Source: Candidatus Dormiibacterota bacterium | GTDB taxonomy: Bacteria > Chloroflexota > Dormibacteria > Dormibacterales > Dormibacteraceae | Assembly: GCA_955652585.1 (NCBI GenBank) | Contig: CATPBF010000077.1 | Span: 1 to 14,092 of the forward strand | Direction of reading: 5' to 3' | Length of the DNA stretch: 14,092 nt | Shown: positions 1-6,340 of the stretch, piece after piece | Numbering within the stretch: the first letter of the stretch is position 1 | Layout of the letters: the number at the start of each line of letters is the position of its first letter | Position numbers and translations under genes: made by a program | The notes under the pieces: generated by a model | Told to the model about the DNA's origin: nothing | Seen by the model: the letters and a program-made list of their open reading frames with translations, nothing else | Databases searched by the model: none

Positions 1-92
1 CTCGGTGCCGGCACCAAAGTCGGCTGCCTCTCTAGGAACAATGACGCGCCCGGAGTAGGGCTTCTCCGATTCGCAATTCGTGGGAATTGGAC

Positions 93-166
93 TGGAGGCG
101 ACGCCCAGAATCGAACTGGGGATGGAGGTTTTGCAGACCTCTGCCTTGCCACTTGGCTACGTCGCC
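93..166 (-). tRNA. tRNA-Cys (GCA anticodon)
   Basis: Read on the minus strand, this folds as a standard cloverleaf. The acceptor stem is GGCGACG (166-160) paired with CGTCGCC (103-97), followed by U73 and an encoded CCA (95-93). The anticodon loop carries GCA (complement of 132-134), which reads UGC/UGU cysteine codons, and the T arm contains GTTCGATTC. Length is 71 nt plus CCA. It is divergent from the flavin reductase gene. Confidence 0.97.
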
Positions 167-183
167 GCGACCCTCGTGACCCG

Positions 184-189
184 ATTCTA
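184..189 (-). promoter_or_regulatory. Possible -10 element for tRNA-Cys
   Basis: The minus strand reads TAGAAT here, five of six matches to TATAAT. It would place transcription start about 10 nt before the tRNA 5' end. No good -35 hexamer is visible at the expected distance, so this is a weak call. Confidence 0.3.
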
Positions 190-200
190 CCTGCGCTGCC

Positions 201-218
201 GCCCGGCTCAGGCCGGGC
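201..218. repeat. Perfect 7-bp hairpin in a divergent spacer
   Basis: GCCCGGC and GCCGGGC flank a TCAG loop. The hairpin lies between tRNA-Cys and the flavin reductase gene, upstream of both. No U-tract follows on either strand, so it does not look like an intrinsic terminator. It could be an operator, an mRNA 5' structure for the flavin reductase, or chance in GC-rich DNA. Confidence 0.4.
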
Positions 219-237
219 CCTTACGCTAGGCGGCGAA

Positions 238-711
238 TTGGACGAGGAGGACTTCCGTGACGTCATGGCCCGGCTCGCGGCCAGCGTGGTGGTGATCAGC
301 GCCCGGCTGGGCGACGGTTTTCGCGGGCTGACCGCGACCAGCCTGGTCTCCATCTCCGCCGATCCCCCGTTGGTGCTCGTGAGCCTGGAGCGCCCGACCA
401 TGACGCGCAACGCGGTCGTGGAGACTCGTGCCTTCAATGTGAGCGTCCTGACGCGCTCGCAGGAGTTCGTCGCGGAGCGGTTCGCGGGCCGCGCCCCGGC
501 GGTCGCCGCCGCGTGGAACGACGTGCCGCATCACCTGGGCCGGAACGGCATCCCGCTCATCGACGGCTGCGCAGCCTGGCTAGAGTGCAAGCTCGCTCAT
601 GTCCACGAGGCCGGCGACCACGACATCTGCGTCGGCGAGGTCGAGAACGCCATCAAGGGCGCCGGGGAGCCACTGATCCTGTGGGACCGCTCCTTCTGGA
701 GCCTGCGCTGA
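238..711 (+). CDS. Flavin reductase-like, FMN-binding domain protein
   Basis: A 157-residue protein of the flavin reductase-like (split-barrel, FMN-binding) superfamily. Such proteins supply reduced flavin to monooxygenases or act as small flavoproteins in the cytoplasm. The N-terminus (DEEDFRDVMARLAASVVVIS) matches the family's usual opening (D..FR.A..R.A..V.V.). It is followed by the FMN-site segment GLTATSLVSISADPPLVLVSL and the later FNVSVL and WLECKL strands, and length is normal for a single domain. The TTG at 238 was chosen because it leaves the conserved N-terminus intact; only a weak AGGCGG lies upstream, and ATG 265 is the alternative. The partner oxygenase is not in the window, so the substrate is unknown. 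The gene ends exactly where the convergent metallopeptidase ends. Confidence 0.85.
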   Translation: MDEEDFRDVMARLAASVVVISARLGDGFRGLTATSLVSISADPPLVLVSLERPTMTRNAVVETRAFNVSVLTRSQEFVAERFAGRAPAVAAAWNDVPHHLGRNGIPLIDGCAAWLECKLAHVHEAGDHDICVGEVENAIKGAGEPLILWDRSFWSLR

Positions 712-1014
712 TCAGAAGGGCAGGTCGTCCTCGCCCATGCCGAAATGGTGGCCAACCTCGTGGAGGATCGTTCGCCGTACCTCTTCGACGAGCGCTGCCA
801 TCGAGTCAGCGGCGAGCTCGTGCGAGCGCTTGTACAGGGTGATTCGCTCCGGCAGGCCCTCCCCGGCGCCCAGCGCGGTCGCGCCCTCGTAAAGGCCCAG
901 CAGGCCCTCGGGCGAACTCTCTTCGATGATGAACATCGTGTTCTCGAGGTATGGCTGGAACTCTTCTGGGATCGAGTCCATCGCCGCCTGCGCCGCCGCC
1001 TCGAACTGCGCCAT
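712..1014 (-). CDS. Small zinc metallopeptidase (minimal zincin, HExxH)
   Basis: A 100-residue cytoplasmic protein of the short "metallopeptidase family" (minimal MMP-like zincin) common in high-GC Gram-positives and Chloroflexota. The motif HEVGHHFGMGEDDL near the C-terminus supplies zinc ligands H85 and H89 with E86 as the general base; E95 or D96 is the likely third ligand, as in the family. The typical PEEF, LGLYEG and LPERITLYKR segments precede it. The ATG at 1014 gives the family's normal length; a GTG two codons upstream (1020) is possible, but the longer open frame to 1092 would add 26 atypical residues overlapping the divergent dehydrogenase gene. Substrates of this family are not known to me. 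Its stop codon abuts that of the flavin reductase gene. Confidence 0.88.
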   Translation of the reverse strand: MAQFEAAAQAAMDSIPEEFQPYLENTMFIIEESSPEGLLGLYEGATALGAGEGLPERITLYKRSHELAADSMAALVEEVRRTILHEVGHHFGMGEDDLPF

Positions 1015-1051
1015 GCTCACGTGCACATATAAATGATGGAGAAACACCCAA
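1015..1051. promoter_or_regulatory. Divergent intergenic spacer with AT-rich core
   Basis: This 37-bp gap separates two divergent starts and must hold transcription and translation signals for at least one of them. ATATAAAT at 1027-1034 is the only AT-rich stretch and resembles a -10 box on both strands. GGAG at 1038-1041 is a plausible Shine-Dalgarno for the dehydrogenase start at 1052. Promoter assignment is inferred. Confidence 0.4.
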
Positions 1052-1912
1052 ATGAGTGAGATCAAGAACGTCACCGTTGTGGGAGCCGGCACGATGGGCT
1101 CCCAGATCGCGCTTCAAACGGCGCTGGCGGGCCGCTACCGGGTCACGCTCGTGGACGCGGTCCCCGGCCAGCTCGACCGCGCGCGGGCCCAGAACCGCAA
1201 GCTGGTCGATCGCGCGGTGGAGAAGGGCAGGCTGACCAAGGAGCAAGCCGACGACACGTTGGGGCGCATCATCGACAGCGACGACCTGGAGGCGGCGGCC
1301 AAGGGGGCGGACCTCGTCATCGAGGCCGTCATCGAGGAATACGACACCAAGAAGAGCGTGTTCACGGCGCTCGGCAACGCGTCCAGGAAAGACGCGATCC
1401 TGGCCAGCAACTCGAGCACGATCGCCATCAGCCGGCTCGCCGACCTCACGGGCAATGCGGCGCGGTGCTGCAACATGCACTTCTTCCACCCCGTGACGGT
1501 CATGCAGCTGTGCGAGGTCGTTAGAGGACCGAAGACATCTGACGCCACTGTCAATGCTGCGACGGAGTTCGTGCGCACCATCGATCGGACGCCTGTCGTG
1601 CTCAACAAAGAGATCTGGGGCTTCATCGTCAATCGCATCTTGTTCGCCGCCTCCGAAGAGGCGATGCACCTCCTCGAGGGCGGCTACGCCAGCGCCGAGG
1701 ACATCGACACCGCCGTGCAGAAAGGCCTCAACTGGCCCATGGGCCCATTCCATCTGCTCGACTTCAGCGGCCTCGACATCTTCTATGGGGCGATGAAGGA
1801 CCGTCATCGCCAGGGCGAAGGCGGCGACGCTCCGGAAGTCCTGCGCAAGCTGGTCGAAAACGGCAATCTGGGGCGCAAGACGGGCAAGGGTTTCTTCGAA
1901 TATCCGAAGTAG
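1052..1912 (+). CDS. 3-hydroxyacyl-CoA (3-hydroxybutyryl-CoA) dehydrogenase
   Basis: A 286-residue enzyme, the normal length for the single-function Hbd/PaaH/FadB2 type. It oxidises (S)-3-hydroxyacyl-CoA to 3-oxoacyl-CoA with NAD(P)+, or reduces in the butanoate direction. The Rossmann motif GAGTMG is at residues 11-16. The catalytic segment SNSST (120-123) is followed by MHFF with H143, E155 and N194 in the positions of the family's His, Glu and Asn. The C-terminal dimerisation domain starts near 186 and includes NWPMGPFHLLDFSGLD and GRKTGKGFFEYP. The usual HFFNP reads HFFHP here, a variant I believe occurs in some subfamilies. A GGAG lies before the ATG. No thiolase or crotonase gene is nearby, so the pathway (fatty acid, phenylacetate or butanoate) is open. 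Confidence 0.93.
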   Translation: MSEIKNVTVVGAGTMGSQIALQTALAGRYRVTLVDAVPGQLDRARAQNRKLVDRAVEKGRLTKEQADDTLGRIIDSDDLEAAAKGADLVIEAVIEEYDTKKSVFTALGNASRKDAILASNSSTIAISRLADLTGNAARCCNMHFFHPVTVMQLCEVVRGPKTSDATVNAATEFVRTIDRTPVVLNKEIWGFIVNRILFAASEEAMHLLEGGYASAEDIDTAVQKGLNWPMGPFHLLDFSGLDIFYGAMKDRHRQGEGGDAPEVLRKLVENGNLGRKTGKGFFEYPK

Positions 1913-1943
1913 CTGACGCCGGGCACCGGGGCAAAATGGACAT

Positions 1944-2016
1944 GCCCCCGTAGCCCAATGGCAGAGGCAGCCGGCTTAAACCCGGTCCAGCGCGGGTTCG
2001 ACCCCCGCCGGGGGTA
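1944..2016 (+). tRNA. Type I tRNA with UAA (Leu) anticodon
   Basis: A full cloverleaf of 73 nt. The acceptor GCCCCCG pairs with CGGGGGT (a G1-U72 wobble) with A73. The D arm is GCC/GGC with GG in the loop. The anticodon stem is GCCGG/CCGGT around loop CTTAAAC, so positions 34-36 are UAA, reading the leucine codon UUA. The T arm is GCGGG-TTCGACC-CCCGC. The variable loop is only CCAGC (1987-1991), whereas bacterial tRNA-Leu normally has a long type II variable arm. CCA is not encoded, unlike the other two tRNAs here. It starts 31 bp after the dehydrogenase stop and may be cotranscribed with it. Structure is clear; amino-acid identity is not. Confidence 0.85.
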
Positions 2017-2037
2017 TCTCACTAGAATCGTTGTGAA

Positions 2038-2364
2038 GTGCCGATTCACCTCGAAGAGGACCCGGACGAGCCAGACGAACCGGGCGAGCCCACACCGGGG
2101 GATGGCGCAGCAGCGCCGGGCACCCAGATTCCAACTGTCGGCATGCCCAACCGCGAATGGGAGTACGAGACCCACGTCCTGACTTTGGCCCAGGTGGTCG
2201 ACGGTGGCAGCCTGGTGAAGATTCTCAAAGAAGCCGGAGCGGATGGGTGGGAGCTGGCCGAGGTGGTCGATGGGGGGGAGAAGCGCGTGCTCCTGATGAG
2301 GAGACCGAAGCGTTCGTCGCGTGAAGCGCGGCGCGTCGGGTTCGCACCTCCCACACGCAACTGA
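2038..2364 (+). CDS. Small DUF4177-like protein
   Basis: 108 residues from GTG 2038. The C-terminal half (about residues 36-93) has the pattern of the DUF4177 family: WEYETHVL, a middle helix LVKILKEAGADGWELAEVV, then KRVLLMRRP. This is a small one-domain fold of unknown role found in many bacteria. The first 35 residues are rich in Glu, Asp and Pro and look like a disordered tail. An in-frame ATG at 2143 (MPNREWEYE) would give the domain alone, and I cannot decide between the two. The gene begins about 20 nt after the tRNA. Confidence 0.65.
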   Translation: MPIHLEEDPDEPDEPGEPTPGDGAAAPGTQIPTVGMPNREWEYETHVLTLAQVVDGGSLVKILKEAGADGWELAEVVDGGEKRVLLMRRPKRSSREARRVGFAPPTRN

Positions 2365-2393
2365 CCGCATCCGCGCCGCGACGAAAGCGGCGC

Positions 2394-3089
2394 GTGCTGG
2401 TGGTCGAGGACGACGCGCCAATCCGGACTCTCATCGCCGAGGTCGTCAGGCTCCAGGGCCATGACGTGCTCGAAGCGGCCAACGGCGCGCAGGCGATCGA
2501 GCTCGCGTCCAGCGGCCAGCCGGACCTCGTGCTCGTCGACTGGGTTCTGCCCGACATCAGCGGCACCGAAGTCATCCTCGAGCTGAGGAGGCAAGGCCTG
2601 ACCGGTCCGGTCGTGATGCTCACCGCGCGGTCAGCAAAGATGGACGAGGTCGTCGGGCTCGAGGTGGGCGCCGACGACTACATCACCAAGCCGTTCGATT
2701 CGCGCATCCTTGCCGCGCGCATCAACGCCCACCTCCGCCGCGCTGCCCTGGCCGAGTCGGGCGGTGGGCGGGAAGGCCTGCTCACGGTCGGGGCCCTGCA
2801 GATCGACAACGCCGCCCGCCGTCTGAAGCTCGGCGACGACGAAATCCCTTTGACGATGACGGAATTCAACCTCCTCGCGGTGCTCGCGGCCAACCCCGAG
2901 CGGGTCCTGACCCGTGCGCAGCTCAGAGACAAGGTCTGGGGCTACCCGCACGACCTCGACGACCACTCGGTCGACCCGCACGTCCAGCGTCTGCGGCGCA
3001 AGCTCGCCGAGCACAGCGATAGCGGCGTCAACCTGGAGGCGGTGCCAGGCCTGGGTTACCGTCTGTCGGTCATGCGCGTTCAAGATTAG
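2394..3089 (+). CDS. OmpR/PhoB-family DNA-binding response regulator
   Basis: 231 residues. The receiver domain (about 1-115) has the acidic pocket E5-D6-D7, phosphoacceptor D49 in LVLVDWVLPD, T77, Y96 and K99 in GADDYITKP. The winged-helix trans_reg_C domain (about 125-228) shows LTMTEFNLLAVLA, RVLTRAQLRDKVWG and the recognition-helix segment VDPHVQRLRRKL. It should bind promoter DNA after phosphorylation. GTG 2394 starts directly at strand 1. The open frame continues upstream (residues APRRKRR before VLVVEDD), so a non-standard upstream start is possible; no Shine-Dalgarno stands out. No histidine kinase is adjacent, so it is an orphan regulator here. The murI start codon follows its stop with no gap, suggesting cotranscription. 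Confidence 0.95.
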   Translation: MLVVEDDAPIRTLIAEVVRLQGHDVLEAANGAQAIELASSGQPDLVLVDWVLPDISGTEVILELRRQGLTGPVVMLTARSAKMDEVVGLEVGADDYITKPFDSRILAARINAHLRRAALAESGGGREGLLTVGALQIDNAARRLKLGDDEIPLTMTEFNLLAVLAANPERVLTRAQLRDKVWGYPHDLDDHSVDPHVQRLRRKLAEHSDSGVNLEAVPGLGYRLSVMRVQD

Positions 3090-3920
3090 GTGGATAGAAG
3101 AGCGGCAACAGGTGACCCCCGCCCGATCGGCATCTTCGACTCCGGTGTGGGCGGCCTCACCGTCGTGCGGGCGATCCGCGAGCGGCTGCCGCTCGAGCCG
3201 ACGATCTACGTGGCCGACCTGCTGCACTTCCCGTACGGCCCTCGTTTCCAGGACGAGGTGCGCGGGTTCGCGATCGACATCATTCGCTACCTGGAGAGTC
3301 GGGACGTCAAGCTCGTCGTGATCGCGTGCAACACCGCCACCGCCGCCGCGCTCAACCACGCGCGCGAGCTCTTCGAGGTTCCGATCGTCGGCGTGATCAG
3401 CCCCGGCGCTCAGGCCGCGGTCGAGGCGACGAGGAACAACCGCGTCGGGGTCATATCGACCGAGGGCACCATGCGCAGCCAGGAATATCTGCACGCCATC
3501 AAAGAGATCGACCCGATGGTCGGCGTGTACCAGAAAGCATGTCCCGAGCTCGTCGACATCGTGGAGGCCGGCGAGGCTGACTCGCCGCGCGCGGAGGAGG
3601 TTCTGCGAAGGGATCTCGACGACATCGTCCGGCTCGGCGCTGACACCCTGGTTCTTGGCTGCACGCACTACCCGCTGCTGAAGCCCGCGATATCGCGCCT
3701 GTATCCCGGCAGCTTCACGCTCGTCGACTCGGCTACGACCACCGCCGCGAAGGTGGAGCGGCATCTCGATCACTCGCGCCTGCGCGCGGCGGGCTCCGAG
3801 CCGCGGCACGAGATACTGGTCACGGCGGTGCCTCAGCAATTCGACCGGATCGCCGCCAACATCTTTGGTGACCCCGTCCGCGCGCAGGAGGTTCAGCTCT
3901 GGGAGAAGCAGACGACCTAG
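3090..3920 (+). CDS. murI: Glutamate racemase
   Basis: 276 residues. It interconverts L- and D-glutamate, supplying D-Glu for peptidoglycan. The N-terminal motif GIFDSGVGGLTV carries catalytic-site D17 and S18. The two catalytic cysteines are C80 in VIACNTATAAA and C191 in LVLGCTHYPLL, with H193 next to the latter. PYGP (48-51) and GVISPGAQAA (101-110) are also typical. The GTG start lies immediately after the response-regulator TAG, suggesting translational coupling. The 3' end overlaps the proposed CTG start of the next gene. In many Actinomycetota and Chloroflexota murI sits close to rph and rdgB; here six genes lie between murI and rdgB. Confidence 0.96.
   Translation: MDRRAATGDPRPIGIFDSGVGGLTVVRAIRERLPLEPTIYVADLLHFPYGPRFQDEVRGFAIDIIRYLESRDVKLVVIACNTATAAALNHARELFEVPIVGVISPGAQAAVEATRNNRVGVISTEGTMRSQEYLHAIKEIDPMVGVYQKACPELVDIVEAGEADSPRAEEVLRRDLDDIVRLGADTLVLGCTHYPLLKPAISRLYPGSFTLVDSATTTAAKVERHLDHSRLRAAGSEPRHEILVTAVPQQFDRIAANIFGDPVRAQEVQLWEKQTT
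3886..3891 (+). promoter_or_regulatory. Strong Shine-Dalgarno inside the end of murI
   Basis: AGGAGG is followed by a 7-nt spacer and CTG at 3899. This is the best ribosome binding site noticed in the window. It serves no ATG, GTG or TTG in any frame at useful distance, which is why it points to a CTG start for the polyprenyl synthase. Confidence 0.6.
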
Positions 3921-4891
3921 AGGTCCAGGCCGACCTCTTCGGACCTGTGAGCAGAGATCTGAACGCCCTCGAGTCGAGGCTGCGCGACCTGATCGAGGCC
4001 GATCCCGACGTTGTGTCGGCGCCGATGGCCGACCTGTTCGCCGCCGGAGGCAAGCGCATCCGCCCGGCGCTCGTGCTGCTGGCGGCCAGGATCGGTACCT
4101 ACGACCTGGACCGGCTCAATCCCGCGGCGATGGCGGTTGAGCTGACGCACGCCGCCACGCTCGTGCACGACGATGTCATCGATCGCGCAACCGTCAGGCG
4201 CGGGCGCCCGACTGTCGCGGCCCGGCTCGGCGACGAACCGGCAATCGTGGTAGGCGACTACTACTTTGCCAAGGCATATGAGCAAGCCGCGAGCACGCAG
4301 TCCCCGGAGGTCGTGACCATCCTGGCCGATGCGGTCATGAAGATCTGCGCCGGCGAAGTGCGGCAGCAGGCGATCCGCCATCAATTCGAGCAGACGCTTG
4401 ACGAGTACATGCCTCGCATCGAGGCCAAGACCGCGACGCTGCTTGCGGCCTGCTGCGACATCGGCGCGCTGCTGGGCCGGCTCGAACCAGGTCCCCGCTT
4501 GCACCTGCGCGATTACGGACGCCTCCTCGGTCTCGCCTTCCAGATCGCGGACGACGTGCTCGATTACACAGGCACCGAGACCGAGGTCGGCAAGCCGATC
4601 GGTCACGACATCGCCGAAGGTTTCGCCACTCTCCCACTGATGCTTGCGATGGAGGAGGCTTCGGTCGCCGGCCGTTTGTCGCCACTGTTGCGCTCGGGAC
4701 ACGCGCTGACCGCGGGCGAGGCTGACCAGGTCGTGGCGCTCGTGCGCTCGAGCCGAGGACCCCAGCGCGCGATCGAGCGCGCACGCTCATTGGCCTCTGA
4801 TGCGCGCCATGAGCTCGAAACGATTGGTCGTGGCGAGGCCGTGCAGACGCTGTCGGCGCTAACCAACTACGTGGTATCTCGAAAGCTCTAA
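3899..4891 (+). CDS. All-trans polyprenyl diphosphate synthase
   Basis: 330 residues from CTG 3899. It elongates farnesyl or geranylgeranyl diphosphate with isopentenyl diphosphate to a long-chain prenyl diphosphate, usually for the menaquinone side chain. From the CTG, GKRIRP is at 51-56, the first Asp-rich motif DDVID at 91-95, and the second motif DDVLD at 218-222. Ala stands five residues before the first motif, where long-chain enzymes carry a small residue. The conventional start is GTG 3947, which lacks a clear Shine-Dalgarno and would cut off ADLFGPVSRDLNALE, a segment that resembles the usual N-terminus of this family (LF.PV..DL..VE). The CTG start has a perfect AGGAGG and overlaps murI by 22 nt. 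Function is firm; the start is moderately supported. Confidence 0.92.
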   Translation: MGEADDLEVQADLFGPVSRDLNALESRLRDLIEADPDVVSAPMADLFAAGGKRIRPALVLLAARIGTYDLDRLNPAAMAVELTHAATLVHDDVIDRATVRRGRPTVAARLGDEPAIVVGDYYFAKAYEQAASTQSPEVVTILADAVMKICAGEVRQQAIRHQFEQTLDEYMPRIEAKTATLLAACCDIGALLGRLEPGPRLHLRDYGRLLGLAFQIADDVLDYTGTETEVGKPIGHDIAEGFATLPLMLAMEEASVAGRLSPLLRSGHALTAGEADQVVALVRSSRGPQRAIERARSLASDARHELETIGRGEAVQTLSALTNYVVSRKL

Positions 4892-4900
4892 CCTCTTCTC

Positions 4901-6340
4901 GTGGGTCCGGGCGTCAGGGTCAGGCTCGTGGGTGTCGGTCCGGGACACCCAGGATTGGCCACCATTCAGGCGGTCGAGGCGATCAGGGAAGCCGACATCA
5001 TCCGCCACAGCGATGGTTGTGGCGCCGGGCTGCTTCATTACGCCGGACCGGGCGCCGACATCGGCCCGCTGGACTCCGCCGAGGAGGTCGTGCGCCTCGC
5101 GCGATTGGGTCGCAAGGTCACAGTGCTCTTCCCCGGCAATCCATATGCGTTCTCGAACGGCAGCCAGATGGCCGAGCGCCTCGAGCGCGCCGGTGTCGAT
5201 TTCGAAGCGGTGCCGGGCCTCATCCTCGAGCTCGCCGCGCCGGTCATGAGCGGCATTCCTCTCACCATCGAGGGGCGCTCGGCATCGATCGGCTTCGGGC
5301 TGGTCAAGGGTGCGGAGACGGTTGTGCTTCGGCTCGCTTCCGGCTGGTGGGAGTCGGGAATCAGTGCGCTGCTCGCCGACGGCAGGAAGGCCGACACGCC
5401 GGCGGCGCTGATCCTCAACGCCGGGCAGCCCGGTCAGCACCGCGTGGGTGCGCCACTGGGTGAGCTCGCGCGCAAGGCCGCCACCTACGGGCTGCGCGGA
5501 GACGCGCTGCTCGTCCTCGGACCCGGAGTCGAGATGGCCGAGCAGCTCGACACCCTCTCGAAGCGACCCTTGCACGGCCGCCGCGTCCTGATCACCCGCG
5601 CGCGTCATCAGGTGGAGGGATTCCGGCGAGACCTCGTCGACATGGGTGCCGCGGTGATCGAGATCCCCACACTCGAGGTCAGTCCGATGCCGACCGATGA
5701 GCGAGTGCGCAAAGCCATCGCCGGCCTCGGCCGCACGGCCCTGGTCATCTTCGCGTCGGCCAACGCCGTCGCCATCTTCCACAAGATGCTGGTGGAGACC
5801 GGCGCCGACTCCCGCGCGCTGCACGCGTCCAAGCTGTGCGCGATCGGTCAGGAAACCGCCGAAATGCTCGAGAAGCACGGGCTCCGGCCGGAGCTTGTCA
5901 CCTCGGAGTACACGGCCGAGGGGCTTGCAAAAGCGCTCGAGGGCTGGGAGATGGAGGGCATGCACGTGCTGGTGCCTCGAGCAGACGTCGCGCGGGACGC
6001 TCTACCATCCCTGCTCGCAATGCGAGGCGCCGAGGTCGAGATCCTTCCCGTGTATAAGTCGGTGTGCCCCACGGAGGCAGGACCGGCCTTGCTCCGATTG
6101 TTCGGCGCCGAGGGCGTGGACGTGGTCACTTTCACGAGCTCGTCCACGGTAGCCAATTTCGTGCGCGCGTTTCCGGAGGACAGGCTGCCCGCGGTTCTCG
6201 GCGACGCAGAGGTCGCGTGCATGGGTCCGGTGACGGCGGACACCGCGCGCAAGCTGGGTTTGCGTGTCGACATCATCGCGCGCGAGTACACAACGCATGG
6301 CCTGGTGCAGGCCATCGTGGAGGCGGCTGCCAGGCGATGA
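4901..6340 (+). CDS. Tetrapyrrole methylase-like domain fused to uroporphyrinogen-III synthase
   Basis: 479 residues with two domains. Residues 1-213 have the tetrapyrrole methylase (CobA/SUMT) layout: VRLVGVGPGHPGLATIQAV, VPGLILELAAPVMSGIPLT and TPAALILNAGQPGQ. Residues 225-479 are a HemD-type uroporphyrinogen-III synthase: GRRVLITRARHQVEGFRRDL, VIFASANAVAIF, CAIGQETAEML, VLVPRADVARDALP, VDVVTFTSSSTVANF and the C-terminal AREYTTHGLVQAIVEA. HemD cyclises hydroxymethylbilane to uroporphyrinogen III for heme, siroheme and cobalamin. The methylase half is short: the region between ADIIRH and PGNPYAF lacks the usual YD.LV loop, and the family's GGDPF..GRG motif reads PGNPYAFSNG. It may therefore have lost methyltransferase activity. 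GTG start, 9 nt after the prenyl synthase. No other heme genes are in the window. Confidence 0.87.
   Translation: MGPGVRVRLVGVGPGHPGLATIQAVEAIREADIIRHSDGCGAGLLHYAGPGADIGPLDSAEEVVRLARLGRKVTVLFPGNPYAFSNGSQMAERLERAGVDFEAVPGLILELAAPVMSGIPLTIEGRSASIGFGLVKGAETVVLRLASGWWESGISALLADGRKADTPAALILNAGQPGQHRVGAPLGELARKAATYGLRGDALLVLGPGVEMAEQLDTLSKRPLHGRRVLITRARHQVEGFRRDLVDMGAAVIEIPTLEVSPMPTDERVRKAIAGLGRTALVIFASANAVAIFHKMLVETGADSRALHASKLCAIGQETAEMLEKHGLRPELVTSEYTAEGLAKALEGWEMEGMHVLVPRADVARDALPSLLAMRGAEVEILPVYKSVCPTEAGPALLRLFGAEGVDVVTFTSSSTVANFVRAFPEDRLPAVLGDAEVACMGPVTADTARKLGLRVDIIAREYTTHGLVQAIVEAAARR

Noticed and set aside
806..1807. 333-codon minus-strand open frame
   Set aside because: It runs opposite the dehydrogenase and out of frame through the metallopeptidase. 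Both genes have catalytic motifs in their own frames.
2631..3839. 402-codon minus-strand open frame
   Set aside because: It lies opposite the response regulator and murI, both of which have complete family motifs. Its translation is Arg/Asp/Val-rich, as expected for the complement of GC-rich coding DNA.
4859..5965. 368-codon minus-strand open frame
   Set aside because: Shadow of the HemD fusion gene; low-complexity charged translation with no motif.
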